From assembly GCA_028283605.1 (NCBI GenBank), contig JAPWKH010000003.1, forward strand, positions 1 through 64,000: a stretch of DNA of 64,000 bases. Reading direction: 5' to 3'. The position numbers and the translations under genes are program-made. The notes below the pieces were generated by a model. It did no database searches, had not been told where the DNA came from, and was given only the letters and a program-made list of their open reading frames with translations. Of the stretch, positions 36,398-46,436 are shown piece after piece. Position 1 is the first letter of the stretch; every line of letters begins with the position of its first letter. This DNA is from Arachidicoccus sp. GTDB lineage: Bacteria; Bacteroidota; Bacteroidia; Chitinophagales; Chitinophagaceae.

Positions 36398-38455
36398 TTA
36401 ATCCGTTACCGGAAATGCAGAAATTCTTAATCTTGCAGCACCCATCGGCACAAGTATCAAATTCTGCGAAGCCGCATTTATGCTGACAGGACTTTGCGGC
36501 AGCGTATCGCACAAGCCGTATTTATCAATCTTCCATTGCGGTATTTGCTTGCCTCGCACAGACAGTTCTATCGGAACGTTTTCAACCGTAAAAGGATTAT
36601 TGTCTTTCGGCCATATTTTATGAATAATTTTTATCGATTTTTCAAGATTGTTTTCGTTAATCGATAATCCATAATTCCAATCCGATGCAGGCTCTATTTG
36701 ATAAGCAGGCCATTGTCCGGGATCGGCATTATCCTGCCATTTAGAATCTTCCATGGCGGTTATCCTGCTGTCTTTTTTAATATAATTTTCTTTTATTTTT
36801 AAAGAGAAGGTAAGCGGACCGTAATTGATGCTTATACTGTTTTTATTTTTGTTCCAAGTTCTTACAAATAGTTTCATCGGCAATTGCAATTCGATTTTGT
36901 CGCCATCGTTCCATTGCTTGTACAATTTTAAATAGCCTTTATTCACGGAAAGATTATTATTCGACCGACCGTTTATGACAACATTTGCTTTGTCGCACCA
37001 ATCAGGTATGCGCAAATACAGCGGAAATGAAGCACTATGTCCGGCATGTATTGTAAATATAATTTTATCATCAAACGGGTAATTGGTGCTTTCGCTAATT
37101 TCTACTTTGGTTCCGTTACCTACTAAAGCATGTACTGTATTGTCAGAATACAATTGCACTGCAAGCCCGTTGTCATTTGTTGCCGACCATGAATTTTCAA
37201 TAAAATAAACCCAACCTGCGGAATGATTGTGCTGGCAACATCTGCTGCTGAAAGGATTCATCATTAAAAACGGGCCAGAATTGTCGATACCGGGATGATG
37301 ATTTTTATTATCGCTCAGAACCATGTTCGGCGCGGTAAGGTAACGCAGCGAACGATAGTCGGGCATGAAAGCGGCAGGAAACATATTAAAAGCAACATCT
37401 TCGCAATTATCTGCCCACATGCCATCGCCTGTAATATTCAGCAGCATTTGATCTGAAGTCATTTGCTCTACCATTCCGCATGTTTCTACCGCTTGTCTCG
37501 GATCTACATAACCTTTTCTTGCATTTTCATCTGCGCCGAACATGCCGCCCGGCACTTGACCATACATATTTCGGACTAAATGAAAATCATTATACGAGGC
37601 ATTTAAATCTGAAGAATCTTTGGTTTGAAAATAAAATTCGGCGGGCTCGCGGAAACCTTCAGCAATATTTACATTGTGCCAGTCGGGCAAATTATTTTCT
37701 TGTTTCCAGTTTGCCGTATTACGATGTATTTTTTTTGCCAATTCCAATAATTGACTATCTCCGGTTCTGTTATACAGCCAGTAAACACTTATAAGGTTAT
37801 CTCCTCCCCGACTGTTTTCCCAATAATCTTTTAAAAATTTATTATCGGAAACAGACATTTCATATTTAAAATATTTTGACATAAAGAAGATAACGCGCGG
37901 ATCGTTTGAATATTCATACCAAGATTGTAAACACCAGAGCATCGGCATATTAGCCCATAAATCCCTGTTGCCATTTATCATTCTTTTCGGCCCAAAATCC
38001 CCGTCTGTACGCTGACTTGAAAGAACTGCATCTATCCAAAATTTTACTTTATTAATCATAGCAGAATCTTTCAAAGTATAAGCTATTTCTCCGAAACCTT
38101 TCAGCCAGTACGGTAATTCTTCCCAACCATATTTCCCTTCTCCATTTTTATTTAGCCATGCATTGTCTTTCTTGCCCAGCCAAATACTTATTTCATCGAG
38201 ATGGCCTGTTAATCCGGCTCTTTGCAATTCCAACATTTTTTTCAGCCATCCATGCGGTTCAATACTTCCTACAGGCAGCTTGATGAAATGCTGCGGCAAC
38301 AGTGGCGCTTTGTTATTAATATAAAATTTATTGACATTATGGAGCGAAGAAGTTGGTACATGCTTAATTATAAGAGAATTTCTATCTTGTTTCCAAGATA
38401 ATGATACAAACATTATTGTTGTCAGAAAGATAAACCAAACATTTAAGATTTTCAT
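36398..38455 (-). CDS. GH127-type beta-L-arabinofuranosidase (DUF1680 family)
   Basis: Secreted glycoside hydrolase of 685 residues with an N-terminal signal or anchor (about 3-20). The (alpha/alpha)6 barrel region includes GDFGPKRM and YWLYNRTGD. The key residues Glu324-Thr-Cys326 and Cys406-Cys407 (in SRCCQHNHSAGW) match the Glu-x-Cys and Cys-Cys pairs that hold zinc and supply the cysteine nucleophile in the characterised GH127 enzyme HypBA1. A C-terminal beta domain follows. It probably removes beta-L-arabinofuranose or related sugars. It stands alone with no SusCD pair, and the GH51 tail at 24076 hints at a former arabinan-degrading capacity. Confidence 0.82.
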   Translation of the reverse strand: MKILNVWFIFLTTIMFVSLSWKQDRNSLIIKHVPTSSLHNVNKFYINNKAPLLPQHFIKLPVGSIEPHGWLKKMLELQRAGLTGHLDEISIWLGKKDNAWLNKNGEGKYGWEELPYWLKGFGEIAYTLKDSAMINKVKFWIDAVLSSQRTDGDFGPKRMINGNRDLWANMPMLWCLQSWYEYSNDPRVIFFMSKYFKYEMSVSDNKFLKDYWENSRGGDNLISVYWLYNRTGDSQLLELAKKIHRNTANWKQENNLPDWHNVNIAEGFREPAEFYFQTKDSSDLNASYNDFHLVRNMYGQVPGGMFGADENARKGYVDPRQAVETCGMVEQMTSDQMLLNITGDGMWADNCEDVAFNMFPAAFMPDYRSLRYLTAPNMVLSDNKNHHPGIDNSGPFLMMNPFSSRCCQHNHSAGWVYFIENSWSATNDNGLAVQLYSDNTVHALVGNGTKVEISESTNYPFDDKIIFTIHAGHSASFPLYLRIPDWCDKANVVINGRSNNNLSVNKGYLKLYKQWNDGDKIELQLPMKLFVRTWNKNKNSISINYGPLTFSLKIKENYIKKDSRITAMEDSKWQDNADPGQWPAYQIEPASDWNYGLSINENNLEKSIKIIHKIWPKDNNPFTVENVPIELSVRGKQIPQWKIDKYGLCDTLPQSPVSINAASQNLILVPMGAARLRISAFPVTD

Positions 38456-38787
38456 TTACATGCATCATTTATTGTACCTGAAAAGTACATTCGTTTTTCA
38501 TATTTCCTAAATTTTTGTTCGAGCATTTTCGATACAGGACGGCCTGAATTGAAGAAATATTTATGTATACTGGAAAGATGTAGCTTGAATGATAGCAATA
38601 TATTTAATATGCTTTTTAAGTGCTGATTAGGTTTTTTTGAAAAACAGGCAGAAACTCTACCTTCAAATGAATAAAATATTAAATATTAAAGCTAAAATCC
38701 GCCCTTATTTTCGTTTTGTGTCAGAAATGTGTTAGAATGATAAAAACAGAAAAGAGCTACATCTCTGTAACTCTTTGATTATCATTG

Positions 38788-38861
38788 TGACCTCGTCAGG
38801 ATTCAAACCTGAAACCTTCTGATCCGTAGTCAGATGCTCTATTCAATTGAGCTACGAAGCC
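38788..38861 (-). tRNA. tRNA-Arg (anticodon ACG)
   Basis: A 74-nt cloverleaf on the minus strand: acceptor GGCTTCG/CGAGGTC with two G-U pairs, D-arm GCTC/GAGC with a 9-base loop, anticodon stem TCTGA/TCAGA with loop CTACGGA (anticodon ACG), T-stem TCAGG/CCTGA. Discriminator A; CCA not encoded. Position 19 is A (normally G) and position 56 is T (normally C), a paired change in the D-loop/T-loop contact. The rest of the 494-bp gap 38456-38949 shows nothing else I can support. Confidence 0.93.
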
Positions 38862-38949
38862 TTTTGGGAGTGCAAAAATACTATTTTCCTGCTAATTACA
38901 AAGTTTGTAAGTAAAAATTATGAGAATAATTTTTTTACAGAAATCAAAT

Positions 38950-40548
38950 TTACTTAGATGCTTTATTAAATAATTTCATCGTTTCATTTATTATTTCATC
39001 ATGCTGATTGTTTATTTCATAATAACCACTTGTGCCAAATTTATTCTTACTTATAAAAGCAATAAACTTTTCTAAAATGTTCTCCTTTGTTTTACTGTTA
39101 ACATTGGCAAGCGAGATAGAATCTGCAGATGCATACGTATTTAACGATTGCCATATTATTTCTTTTTGAGGCGTCAATATACTATTCAATTCAGCAGATG
39201 AATGCACTGCTGCAAAAGAATTTACATTATTTATATAATAAATGAAAGCAAATTTCATCAACGTACCTTTCAAAAATAAGGGTGCTATGAGAGGAGAAAT
39301 AATAGTTGTATCATAAGGAATAGATACGTCAGGAGTAATGCCACCACCGCCGTATACAATACGTCCTTTCGGCGTTTTAAATTGCTTCCCTTTTGGCGAA
39401 GCTGTATCTCCTAACAGTGTTTCACCATTATGGAATCGCGTAGCAAGTTCTTTTTTATATGTCTCTATACTTTTGTATGATTTTTGAATATTTCTTCCCA
39501 ACGGCGTGTAATACCTTGCCACAGTAAGGCGTAGCGCAGCGCCATTATTAAGTTTATATTGGTTCTCCACAAACCCTTTACCAAAACTCCTGCGACCGAT
39601 AATCGTTGCCCTGTCCCAATCCTGGAGAGCTCCTGCTAGTATTTCGCTTGCGGAAGCTGTGGTTTCATCAATCAGTACAGACAATTTTAGATCGGTGTAC
39701 AATCCGTCTCTTTTGCATCTATATTCTTTCTTGCCGGTTTTTGCACCTTGTGTATACACGATTAATTGTTGATCCTGCAGAAATTCATTTGCTATCTCAA
39801 TTGCGGAAGTCATTACGCCACCGGTATTGCCGCGTAGATCTATTATTAGTTGCTGCATTCCTTTCTTCTTGAGCATTTCGAGCGCATACATACATTCTTT
39901 GTAAGTAGTTTCCGAAAACGTGTTTAAACGTATATATGCTGTTTTGTTATCCAGCATATATGCAGCATCTACTGAATGAATAGGTAATACTTCTTTTTTT
40001 ACATTTACTGTAAAAGATTTTTGCGCTCTGTATATTGAAATTTTTAAAGGGCTTTTCAGTTCTTTTATAAGATTGGCAACGCCTTTTGTTGTTTTCTGCG
40101 GACCTGATAACTTTATTGAATCATTAAAGTCCAGGAAAATATCACCTTGACGAACGCCAGCAATATAGGCAGGACTTCCTTTAGTTACGTCAGTTATATA
40201 AACTGAATCATTAATCACTTCAAAACCGATACCAAGACCTAAAAACGAACCATTCTTTTCATCATTTATTTCAGACCTTTTTGTAGGTGGAATATATACG
40301 GAATAAGGATCAAGATGAAGCAATAAATTATTAACCGCATTTAACTGTAATGAGTCTGTATTGATATTGTCTACATAATTTTTTTTAATAAGGGTAAGCA
40401 CTTGGGAAATAGTAGTGTTATTATAATTATTCAGTAACGTGTTATCTCCTACCGTATCTTTCCTTAATTTATAACCAATCACCATGCCTATAATCATTAC
40501 TACAGACAATAGCAAAGGCAGCCATAATTGCAATTTATTTTGCTTCAT
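38950..40548 (-). CDS. S41 family C-terminal processing protease
   Basis: Periplasmic tail-specific protease of the CtpA/Prc type. An N-terminal membrane segment (about 8-25) precedes a helical region, a PDZ domain (about 95-175), and the S41 catalytic core with the Ser in the TASASE motif (297-302) and the general-base Lys at about 324 (SFGKGFVENQ). 532 residues, complete and typical of Bacteroidota S41 proteases. Single gene, next to tRNA-Arg. Confidence 0.92.
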   Translation of the reverse strand: MKQNKLQLWLPLLLSVVMIIGMVIGYKLRKDTVGDNTLLNNYNNTTISQVLTLIKKNYVDNINTDSLQLNAVNNLLLHLDPYSVYIPPTKRSEINDEKNGSFLGLGIGFEVINDSVYITDVTKGSPAYIAGVRQGDIFLDFNDSIKLSGPQKTTKGVANLIKELKSPLKISIYRAQKSFTVNVKKEVLPIHSVDAAYMLDNKTAYIRLNTFSETTYKECMYALEMLKKKGMQQLIIDLRGNTGGVMTSAIEIANEFLQDQQLIVYTQGAKTGKKEYRCKRDGLYTDLKLSVLIDETTASASEILAGALQDWDRATIIGRRSFGKGFVENQYKLNNGAALRLTVARYYTPLGRNIQKSYKSIETYKKELATRFHNGETLLGDTASPKGKQFKTPKGRIVYGGGGITPDVSIPYDTTIISPLIAPLFLKGTLMKFAFIYYINNVNSFAAVHSSAELNSILTPQKEIIWQSLNTYASADSISLANVNSKTKENILEKFIAFISKNKFGTSGYYEINNQHDEIINETMKLFNKASK

Positions 40549-40666
40549 ATATTAAAATCCGGATTTTATAATCTTCGCGAATATCTTAATTAATATTCAC
40601 AAAACAGCATTTCCCTTTGTGGCAATCTTTTGTGTTTTTTAAATCCGTTTTAGAATTTTAAAGTAA

Positions 40667-42707
40667 TTATTCGTAGGATACTTGATTCATTAACTCATCA
40701 ATGTTTTCAAAAGGCTGGCGACAAGCATAGTCTTTACACAAATAAATAAATGTCTTATTTAGGGGAACATTTTTATTTGCCAACAAAGGATATTCGTTAT
40801 TTTCTTTTTCAGAAAGCATCAGAATTTTATTCGGAATAAATGTACTCAACACCTGATGAGATAAGGCTTTCGCATCATTGCCTACAACAACTATTTCATT
40901 TATGCCGCGCACAAATTTTTGTAACGCATTGCACCAGACGCCAAATGAAGTTGGATAACGTATAATTGTATTCCCCAAAGATTGCAACATGGCAATAGCT
41001 CTTTCCCGCCAATCTGCTTTGTCAAAAACAACGGACAGATATAATAAATTATTTGCCATTAAGCTATTGCCCGATGGCGTGGCGCCGTCATATATTTCTT
41101 TCTTGCGTACAATAATATCGTTTTGTTTTTTGTTTGTAAAATAAAAGAAAGTAGCGGTTTCATCACTAAAATTTTCGATGGTAAACTCTGCAATTGTTTT
41201 GGCATTGTGGAAATAATTCAGATTGCCCGTTACTTCCTGCAAATGGATACACGCTTCAATTAAACAAGCATAATCATCCAGAAATGCTTCAATTTTCCCT
41301 TTATTATTTTTCCATGTATGCAGCCATACATTTCGCTCTTTGTCAAACATATTATTACCCAAAAAAGAATAACATTCTTCAGCTAATGCTATATAATTTG
41401 AATTACCTAACACGCTAAAACCCTTGCACAGAGCGGTTATCAGCATTGCATTCCAACTTAGCAAAACTTTATCGTCAGTATTCGGGCGAACTCTTTTCTT
41501 TCTTTCATTTAATAATTTTTCTCTGCATAATTCCAAAATATTTTCCAACACTTCCAGTGAAACAGAAAATTGTTTAGCGATTTCATTCATGTCATTCGGC
41601 AGCCATAAAATATTTGAATGTTCCCAATTACCTTGTTCGCTTACATCATAAGTTGCGCAAAATATAGCTGCATCATTTCCTAATATTTTTACTATTTCAT
41701 CTTTATGCCATGTATAAAATTTTCCTTCAATACCTTCACTGTCGGCATCCAGGGCCGAATAAAACCCGCCGTAAACATCACGCATTTCCCTTTCTAAAAA
41801 TTGCACTGTTTCTTCTATTGCTTTTTTATATAAACCGCGTTTGGTAATGGCATACGCATCAGATAAAACCGCAATAAGCAACGCATTATCATATAACATT
41901 TTTTCGAAGTGCGGCGCCAACCATTTTCTATCCGTACTGTATCGTGCAAAACCGCCGCCGATCTGATCATAGATGCCGCCAAGAATCATTTTATCAAGGC
42001 TAAGCAACGCCTGATCCAAAGCATTTTTATTTTTCGTAAAATAATAATCCCTTAATAAAAATTGTATGGAAAATGTTTGAGGAAATTTAGGAGCTTTGCC
42101 AAAACCTCCCCAATCTGTATCGGCTTGTTGTAAAATATTTTCAGTAATCTGATGCAATGCTTTCTCTGAAAATAATTCATCTTCTTTCTTACTAAAACCA
42201 AAGCTGTTGGCATTTTGTAAATGCTCTATTAAATGTTCGGCTTGCAAATAAATATCTTCTTTTTTTTCGTTGAAAGATTCATGAATACTATACAAAACAT
42301 CTTTCCACGAAGGCCTGTTTGCATACGCTTTTGGAGGAAAAATAAGTACCTCCGTAAAAAGGTTTTGCATCCGGCGTAAGAAACATATTCAAGGGCCATC
42401 CGCCTTGCCCGGAAATGGCTTGCAACGCATCCATATATATATGATCAATATCAGGACGTTCTTCTCTATCGACTTTTATATTGATGAAATATTCATTCAT
42501 CAAAGCAGCTGTTTCTGCGTCTTCAAAACTTTCCTTTTCCATTACATGGCACCAATGACAAGCCGAATACCCAATGCTTACGAGAATCGGTTTGTTTTCC
42601 GATTTCGCTTTTTGCAATGCTTCTTCTCCCCAGGGATACCAGTTTACAGGATTATGCGCATGCTGTAATAAGTACGGACTTGTTTCTTTGATTAAATGGT
42701 TGGGCAT
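40667..42707 (-). pseudogene. DUF255 thioredoxin-domain/glycosidase-like protein (YyaL type), one-base frameshift
   Basis: Homologue of YyaL/SPATA20. The N-terminal DUF255 thioredoxin domain starts at 42707 ([20 protein letters not shown]) with the CHWC motif (Cys50, Cys53). The long (alpha/alpha)6-barrel part (six-hairpin glycosidase-like) continues in another frame to 40667. Removing one A from the run of five at 42338-42342 joins FYGGTYF to [11 protein letters not shown]. Repaired length is about 679 residues, normal for the family. Function is unproven in bacteria. Both parts look well conserved, so a sequence error is likely. Confidence 0.88.
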
Positions 42708-42761
42708 TGTTAATTAAAAGCTTTTTGCATTCAGGATATTATTGTAAACATAATGCTGCTG

Positions 42762-43613
42762 TTATATTTCAGAGCTTATTATAGTCCAATCTTCATTCCC
42801 ATGGCCTGCTGCAATAAACTTATCCATTCTTTTTGCAATTGTTGGAATAACAGTTAATTCCTTACCGGCATCGCTTACAGCGTTCATAAACAATTGAGTA
42901 TCTTTTCTCGCCATATTTAATTCCCATGACGGAGGGTTAAAATTATGTTCACTTATCTTATTTAATCTATCTGTAATAGTTGTTGCTGCAGGATTCCAGC
43001 TCCCAAACAAAGTAAGCATCTCTTCTACAGAAACATCATGCGATTGCGCTAATGTATATGCATCCGACAAGCCAACTGTAAACGCAACTAAAAATGAATT
43101 ACCTACTAATTTTAAAGCAGCCGCTTTACCAACTTCTTCTCCAAAATTTAATAGCTTTCCTGTCATTAAAGATAAGTCTGTTCGCAAACGTGCAATCAAA
43201 TCCTGATTGCCTGATACAAGCATAAATCCTGTACTCTCCAAAGCATTTTTCGGCCCCATAAATACAGGCGCATGTTGATAAAAAAATCCTTTATTTGCCC
43301 AATCTGCAGTTCTTTTCACAGCGCCTTTTGCAGAGGTAGTAGTATGGTCAATAATAATAGTTCCGGGCAGAATGGTATCTGCAATTTTATCCAAAACTTC
43401 ATCTACAGAGGCATCGTCTTTTAAAGTTAAATGAATCACGGATACATTAGCAACAGCTTTTTTTATATCTTCAAAAGCAATTGCTCCATATTGTTCTAAA
43501 GCTTTTGCTTTTTCATAAGTGCGGTTCCAAACTTGTACTTGAATATCTCTTTTTAACATTGCCCGAACAAAATTACTGCCGAGCAATCCTGTACCTAAAT
43601 ATGCTATCATCAT
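42762..43613 (-). CDS. NAD(P)-dependent beta-hydroxyacid dehydrogenase family protein
   Basis: Member of the 3-hydroxyisobutyrate dehydrogenase/6-phosphogluconate dehydrogenase-like family. A Rossmann domain starts at once (IAYLGTGLLGSNFVRAML), with the substrate motif DHTTTSAKGA. The catalytic Lys is in KAAALKLVGNSFL of the C-terminal helical domain. 283 residues, complete. Related proteins include glyoxylate reductases and imine reductases, so the substrate is not fixed. A second ATG three bases downstream is an equally good start. Confidence 0.85.
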   Translation of the reverse strand: MMIAYLGTGLLGSNFVRAMLKRDIQVQVWNRTYEKAKALEQYGAIAFEDIKKAVANVSVIHLTLKDDASVDEVLDKIADTILPGTIIIDHTTTSAKGAVKRTADWANKGFFYQHAPVFMGPKNALESTGFMLVSGNQDLIARLRTDLSLMTGKLLNFGEEVGKAAALKLVGNSFLVAFTVGLSDAYTLAQSHDVSVEEMLTLFGSWNPAATTITDRLNKISEHNFNPPSWELNMARKDTQLFMNAVSDAGKELTVIPTIAKRMDKFIAAGHGNEDWTIISSEI

Positions 43614-43876
43614 CTTTTTTTATAAAGTTAGCCACATACTTTATTTTATAAACAAAATGTTTCTTAAAATGATAATATTAGCATAGAATTATTGTTGCTG
43701 TTATTGGATAACGAAATTACAGATAAACAATTTTTGTAAATTTTATCTTTTTACATTCAATGTAGTTTTTATCTTGCAAGCTTTATTTTCTGAAAAAACA
43801 AATTGTAATTATCTATAAAAATTCGCCGGTAATGCTTAAGGGCATTGCAGGCGAGAATTAAAAAAAGAAAAAACAG

Positions 43877-45499
43877 ATGAAAAAAATCGTCTTTCCGTTA
43901 TTATCAATATTGTTGATTTCAAAAGCAGCTATAGCTCAAGAAAGCGCAATGCAAAACTGGCACATGCTCGATTATTCAAAAGACAGTGTTTATGGCATAA
44001 GCGCTGATAAAGCCTATGATTCATTATTAAAAGGTAAAACATCACAAAAAATTATCGTAGCTGTTATCGATGCGGGCGCCGATACAACGCAGGAAGATTT
44101 GAAAAATGTTTTATGGCATAATCCTAAAGAAAAGCCGGGAGACGGTTTGGATAATGATAATGACGGATACAAAGATGATTATTACGGATGGAATTTTCTT
44201 GGCGGAAAAAGCGACACTTCGAATGTTACAAAAGATTCTTATGTTGTTGACCGTGTTTATTTCCGTTTCAAGGATAAATTTCAAAACATAAAAAATATAA
44301 GTGAAGTAAAACCGAAAGATCTTGACGATTACAAAGAATGGCTTCGCGCAAAAGATATTGAACTCAATGAACAATCTCCACAAGCAAAAGATGCTAAAGA
44401 CTTACAGCAAGCATTGAGCTTCTTACCCAAAGTACAGGATTTTTCTCAGCTTTTGTCCAAAGATACATTTACGCTTACAGATGTAAATACTTATCTGCCG
44501 GCCGATCAAAGATCCGGCGCTATCAAACAATTATATTCCACTTTATTTAACCGTGCTCCTGCAGGTACAACAAACATTCAATTGCCAAATGCAATCAATA
44601 CAACTATTGACAGCTTAAAAAAAGCAAGCGTATTGCCAGATACAGCGCCTATTGATTTTAGGGCAAGAGTTGTGAAAGATAATTATCAGGACTTTAAAGA
44701 TAAATTTTATGGCAACAAAAATATATCTGCCGGTGATGTAATGCATGGCACGCATGTTTCCGGAATAATCGGCGCGGAACGCAATAATGGCTTAGGAATA
44801 AATGGGATTGCCGATAACGTATCCTTAATGGAACTACGCGCTGTACCAGATGGCGATGAGCATGATAAAGATATTGCGGAAGCTGTACGTTTTGCGGTTG
44901 ATCATGGTGCAAAAGTTATCAATATGAGTTTTGGCAAACCTTTATCTCCTCAGCGCAAGTGGGTGGAAGATGCATTTAAATATGCTCAGCAGCATGATGT
45001 GTTGCTTGTACATGCTGCAGGAAACGATGGCAAAGATGTATCGCAGCCAATTGATTTTCCTACACAATATTTCATGAAAGACAGTACTAAAAGTTTCGAC
45101 AATATGATTACAGTAGGCGCAAGTGGGCCTATTGAGCCCATGCTGGTTGCTTATTTTTCCAACTTCAGCCCGAATTCGGTAGATGTGTTTGCGCCGGGTG
45201 TGGAAATTTATTCTACGCTTCCTGGAAAGAGCGAATACGGCCCGCTTAGCGGCACAAGTATGGCATCTCCTGTTGTGGCCGGCATGGCCGCTGTGCTCCG
45301 CTCCTATTTTCCGGCATTGAAAGCTGCACAAATTAAAAAGATCATTATGCAATCTGTAACGCCGATTGATTTCCCGGTAATAAATCCTGCAACAGGAGAA
45401 ACGGTTACAATGAAATCACTGTGTGTGGCAGGCGGAATTGCCAACTTATACAATGCAGTTAAATTGGCTGAACAGATAACAAAAAACAATAAAAGCTGA
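43877..45499 (+). CDS. Subtilisin-like (S8) secreted serine protease
   Basis: A signal peptide (about 1-20, cleavage near AIAQ) is followed by an S8 peptidase: Asp65 in AVIDAGAD, His290 in MHGTHVSG, Asn of HAAGNDG, and Ser461 in GTSMASPV. About 225 residues separate Asp65 and His290, against about 30 in subtilisin. The insertion holds a DGLDNDNDGYKDD-type acidic loop likely to bind calcium, plus a helical stretch. There is no C-terminal Por secretion domain, so it is probably periplasmic or a standard type II product. 540 residues, complete. Confidence 0.9.
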   Translation: MKKIVFPLLSILLISKAAIAQESAMQNWHMLDYSKDSVYGISADKAYDSLLKGKTSQKIIVAVIDAGADTTQEDLKNVLWHNPKEKPGDGLDNDNDGYKDDYYGWNFLGGKSDTSNVTKDSYVVDRVYFRFKDKFQNIKNISEVKPKDLDDYKEWLRAKDIELNEQSPQAKDAKDLQQALSFLPKVQDFSQLLSKDTFTLTDVNTYLPADQRSGAIKQLYSTLFNRAPAGTTNIQLPNAINTTIDSLKKASVLPDTAPIDFRARVVKDNYQDFKDKFYGNKNISAGDVMHGTHVSGIIGAERNNGLGINGIADNVSLMELRAVPDGDEHDKDIAEAVRFAVDHGAKVINMSFGKPLSPQRKWVEDAFKYAQQHDVLLVHAAGNDGKDVSQPIDFPTQYFMKDSTKSFDNMITVGASGPIEPMLVAYFSNFSPNSVDVFAPGVEIYSTLPGKSEYGPLSGTSMASPVVAGMAAVLRSYFPALKAAQIKKIIMQSVTPIDFPVINPATGETVTMKSLCVAGGIANLYNAVKLAEQITKNNKS

Positions 45500-45527
45500 T
45501 GTATATTTTCCATTACAAAGATCGATG

Positions 45528-46199
45528 CTATAACTCATTGCTAAGCTGATTTACAAAAGCCTGAGTCATCGTTGTAAGGTTTGTGTTGTAATTGGTCAGG
45601 TATTCAGATGTAGCAGATTTCCATGACTGGAAAATCCGGAAATTTTTGTTTTTATCTGTACTTTTTACGATAATTTTTCCCGATTTTGAGTTATCGCCGC
45701 CACTTACTTTATAAGAAACGATTAAGTCGTCCATGTCCGGTTCTATATAAATTTTAGACCAGCTGACAGCATACACTAACCATACCATATTTTCTTTCAT
45801 AACAATTGAAAAGGCTGTTGGCGCCTGGTCTACAGTTAATTCTAATTTTCTGCCATTCAATTTTTGCATTAATGTATTAGGCGCTAATGTATTGATTGCA
45901 TTGGTAAAATTGATTACGGCAATCGAAGGATTGAGAGCGCAATTTTGATGATGGTCGTATTTCCAATAAACAATTAATGGTAAAAAATTATCGGTTATAT
46001 GCACCGTCTTTGAAATCTGCGAATTATTTGCCGGTATCGATGAAATCACTTTAATTTCATCATTGTTATTCGTAAGCACAGGGAGTTGGTCATTGTATTT
46101 TGCAGCAATAAATTTATCCATCTTTTTTGATGTTAAACAACCCGAGAGGAACAAGCTACAAGCTAAGCAAATAAAAGCAAAACTTTTGGTCAATTGCAT
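45528..46199 (-). CDS. Putative lipoprotein of unknown function
   Basis: 223 residues from the ATG at 46199 (a start 9 bp upstream at 46208 is also possible). A type II signal peptide with lipobox LSGC gives lipidation around residue 21. The mature part is beta-rich with a KKMDKF segment early on and no recognisable domain. I do not recognise the family. Single gene between the subtilase (tail to tail) and the DUF3667 gene (divergent). Confidence 0.65.
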   Translation of the reverse strand: MQLTKSFAFICLACSLFLSGCLTSKKMDKFIAAKYNDQLPVLTNNNDEIKVISSIPANNSQISKTVHITDNFLPLIVYWKYDHHQNCALNPSIAVINFTNAINTLAPNTLMQKLNGRKLELTVDQAPTAFSIVMKENMVWLVYAVSWSKIYIEPDMDDLIVSYKVSGGDNSKSGKIIVKSTDKNKNFRIFQSWKSATSEYLTNYNTNLTTMTQAFVNQLSNEL

Positions 46200-46390
46200 A
46201 ATAAGCATTTAGTTTTTTAAAATAAGTTGGTCAAGCAAAATAGTAAAACAAAATTTGCTGAGCCATTTTTATAAATGTAAAATAAAAAATATAATATATT
46301 TTCCAAATATTTTTATTTATTCCAAATCATTCAGTAATTCTCAGAATAAATTCTCCAAAAAATCAAATTTTTAACCGTGCTAAATACAAT

Positions 46391-46420
46391 TTGTAATAAT
46401 AATTTGAATACTTATTTTTG
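46391..46420 (+). promoter_or_regulatory. Bacteroidota promoter: TTG (46391-46393) and TATTTTTG (46413-46420)
   Basis: The clearest promoter in the window: the -33 TTG and -7 TAnnTTTG are 19 bp apart, and the ATG of the DUF3667 gene follows 16 bp later. Confidence 0.6.
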
Positions 46421-46436
46421 AAAACAAATCCTTTGA

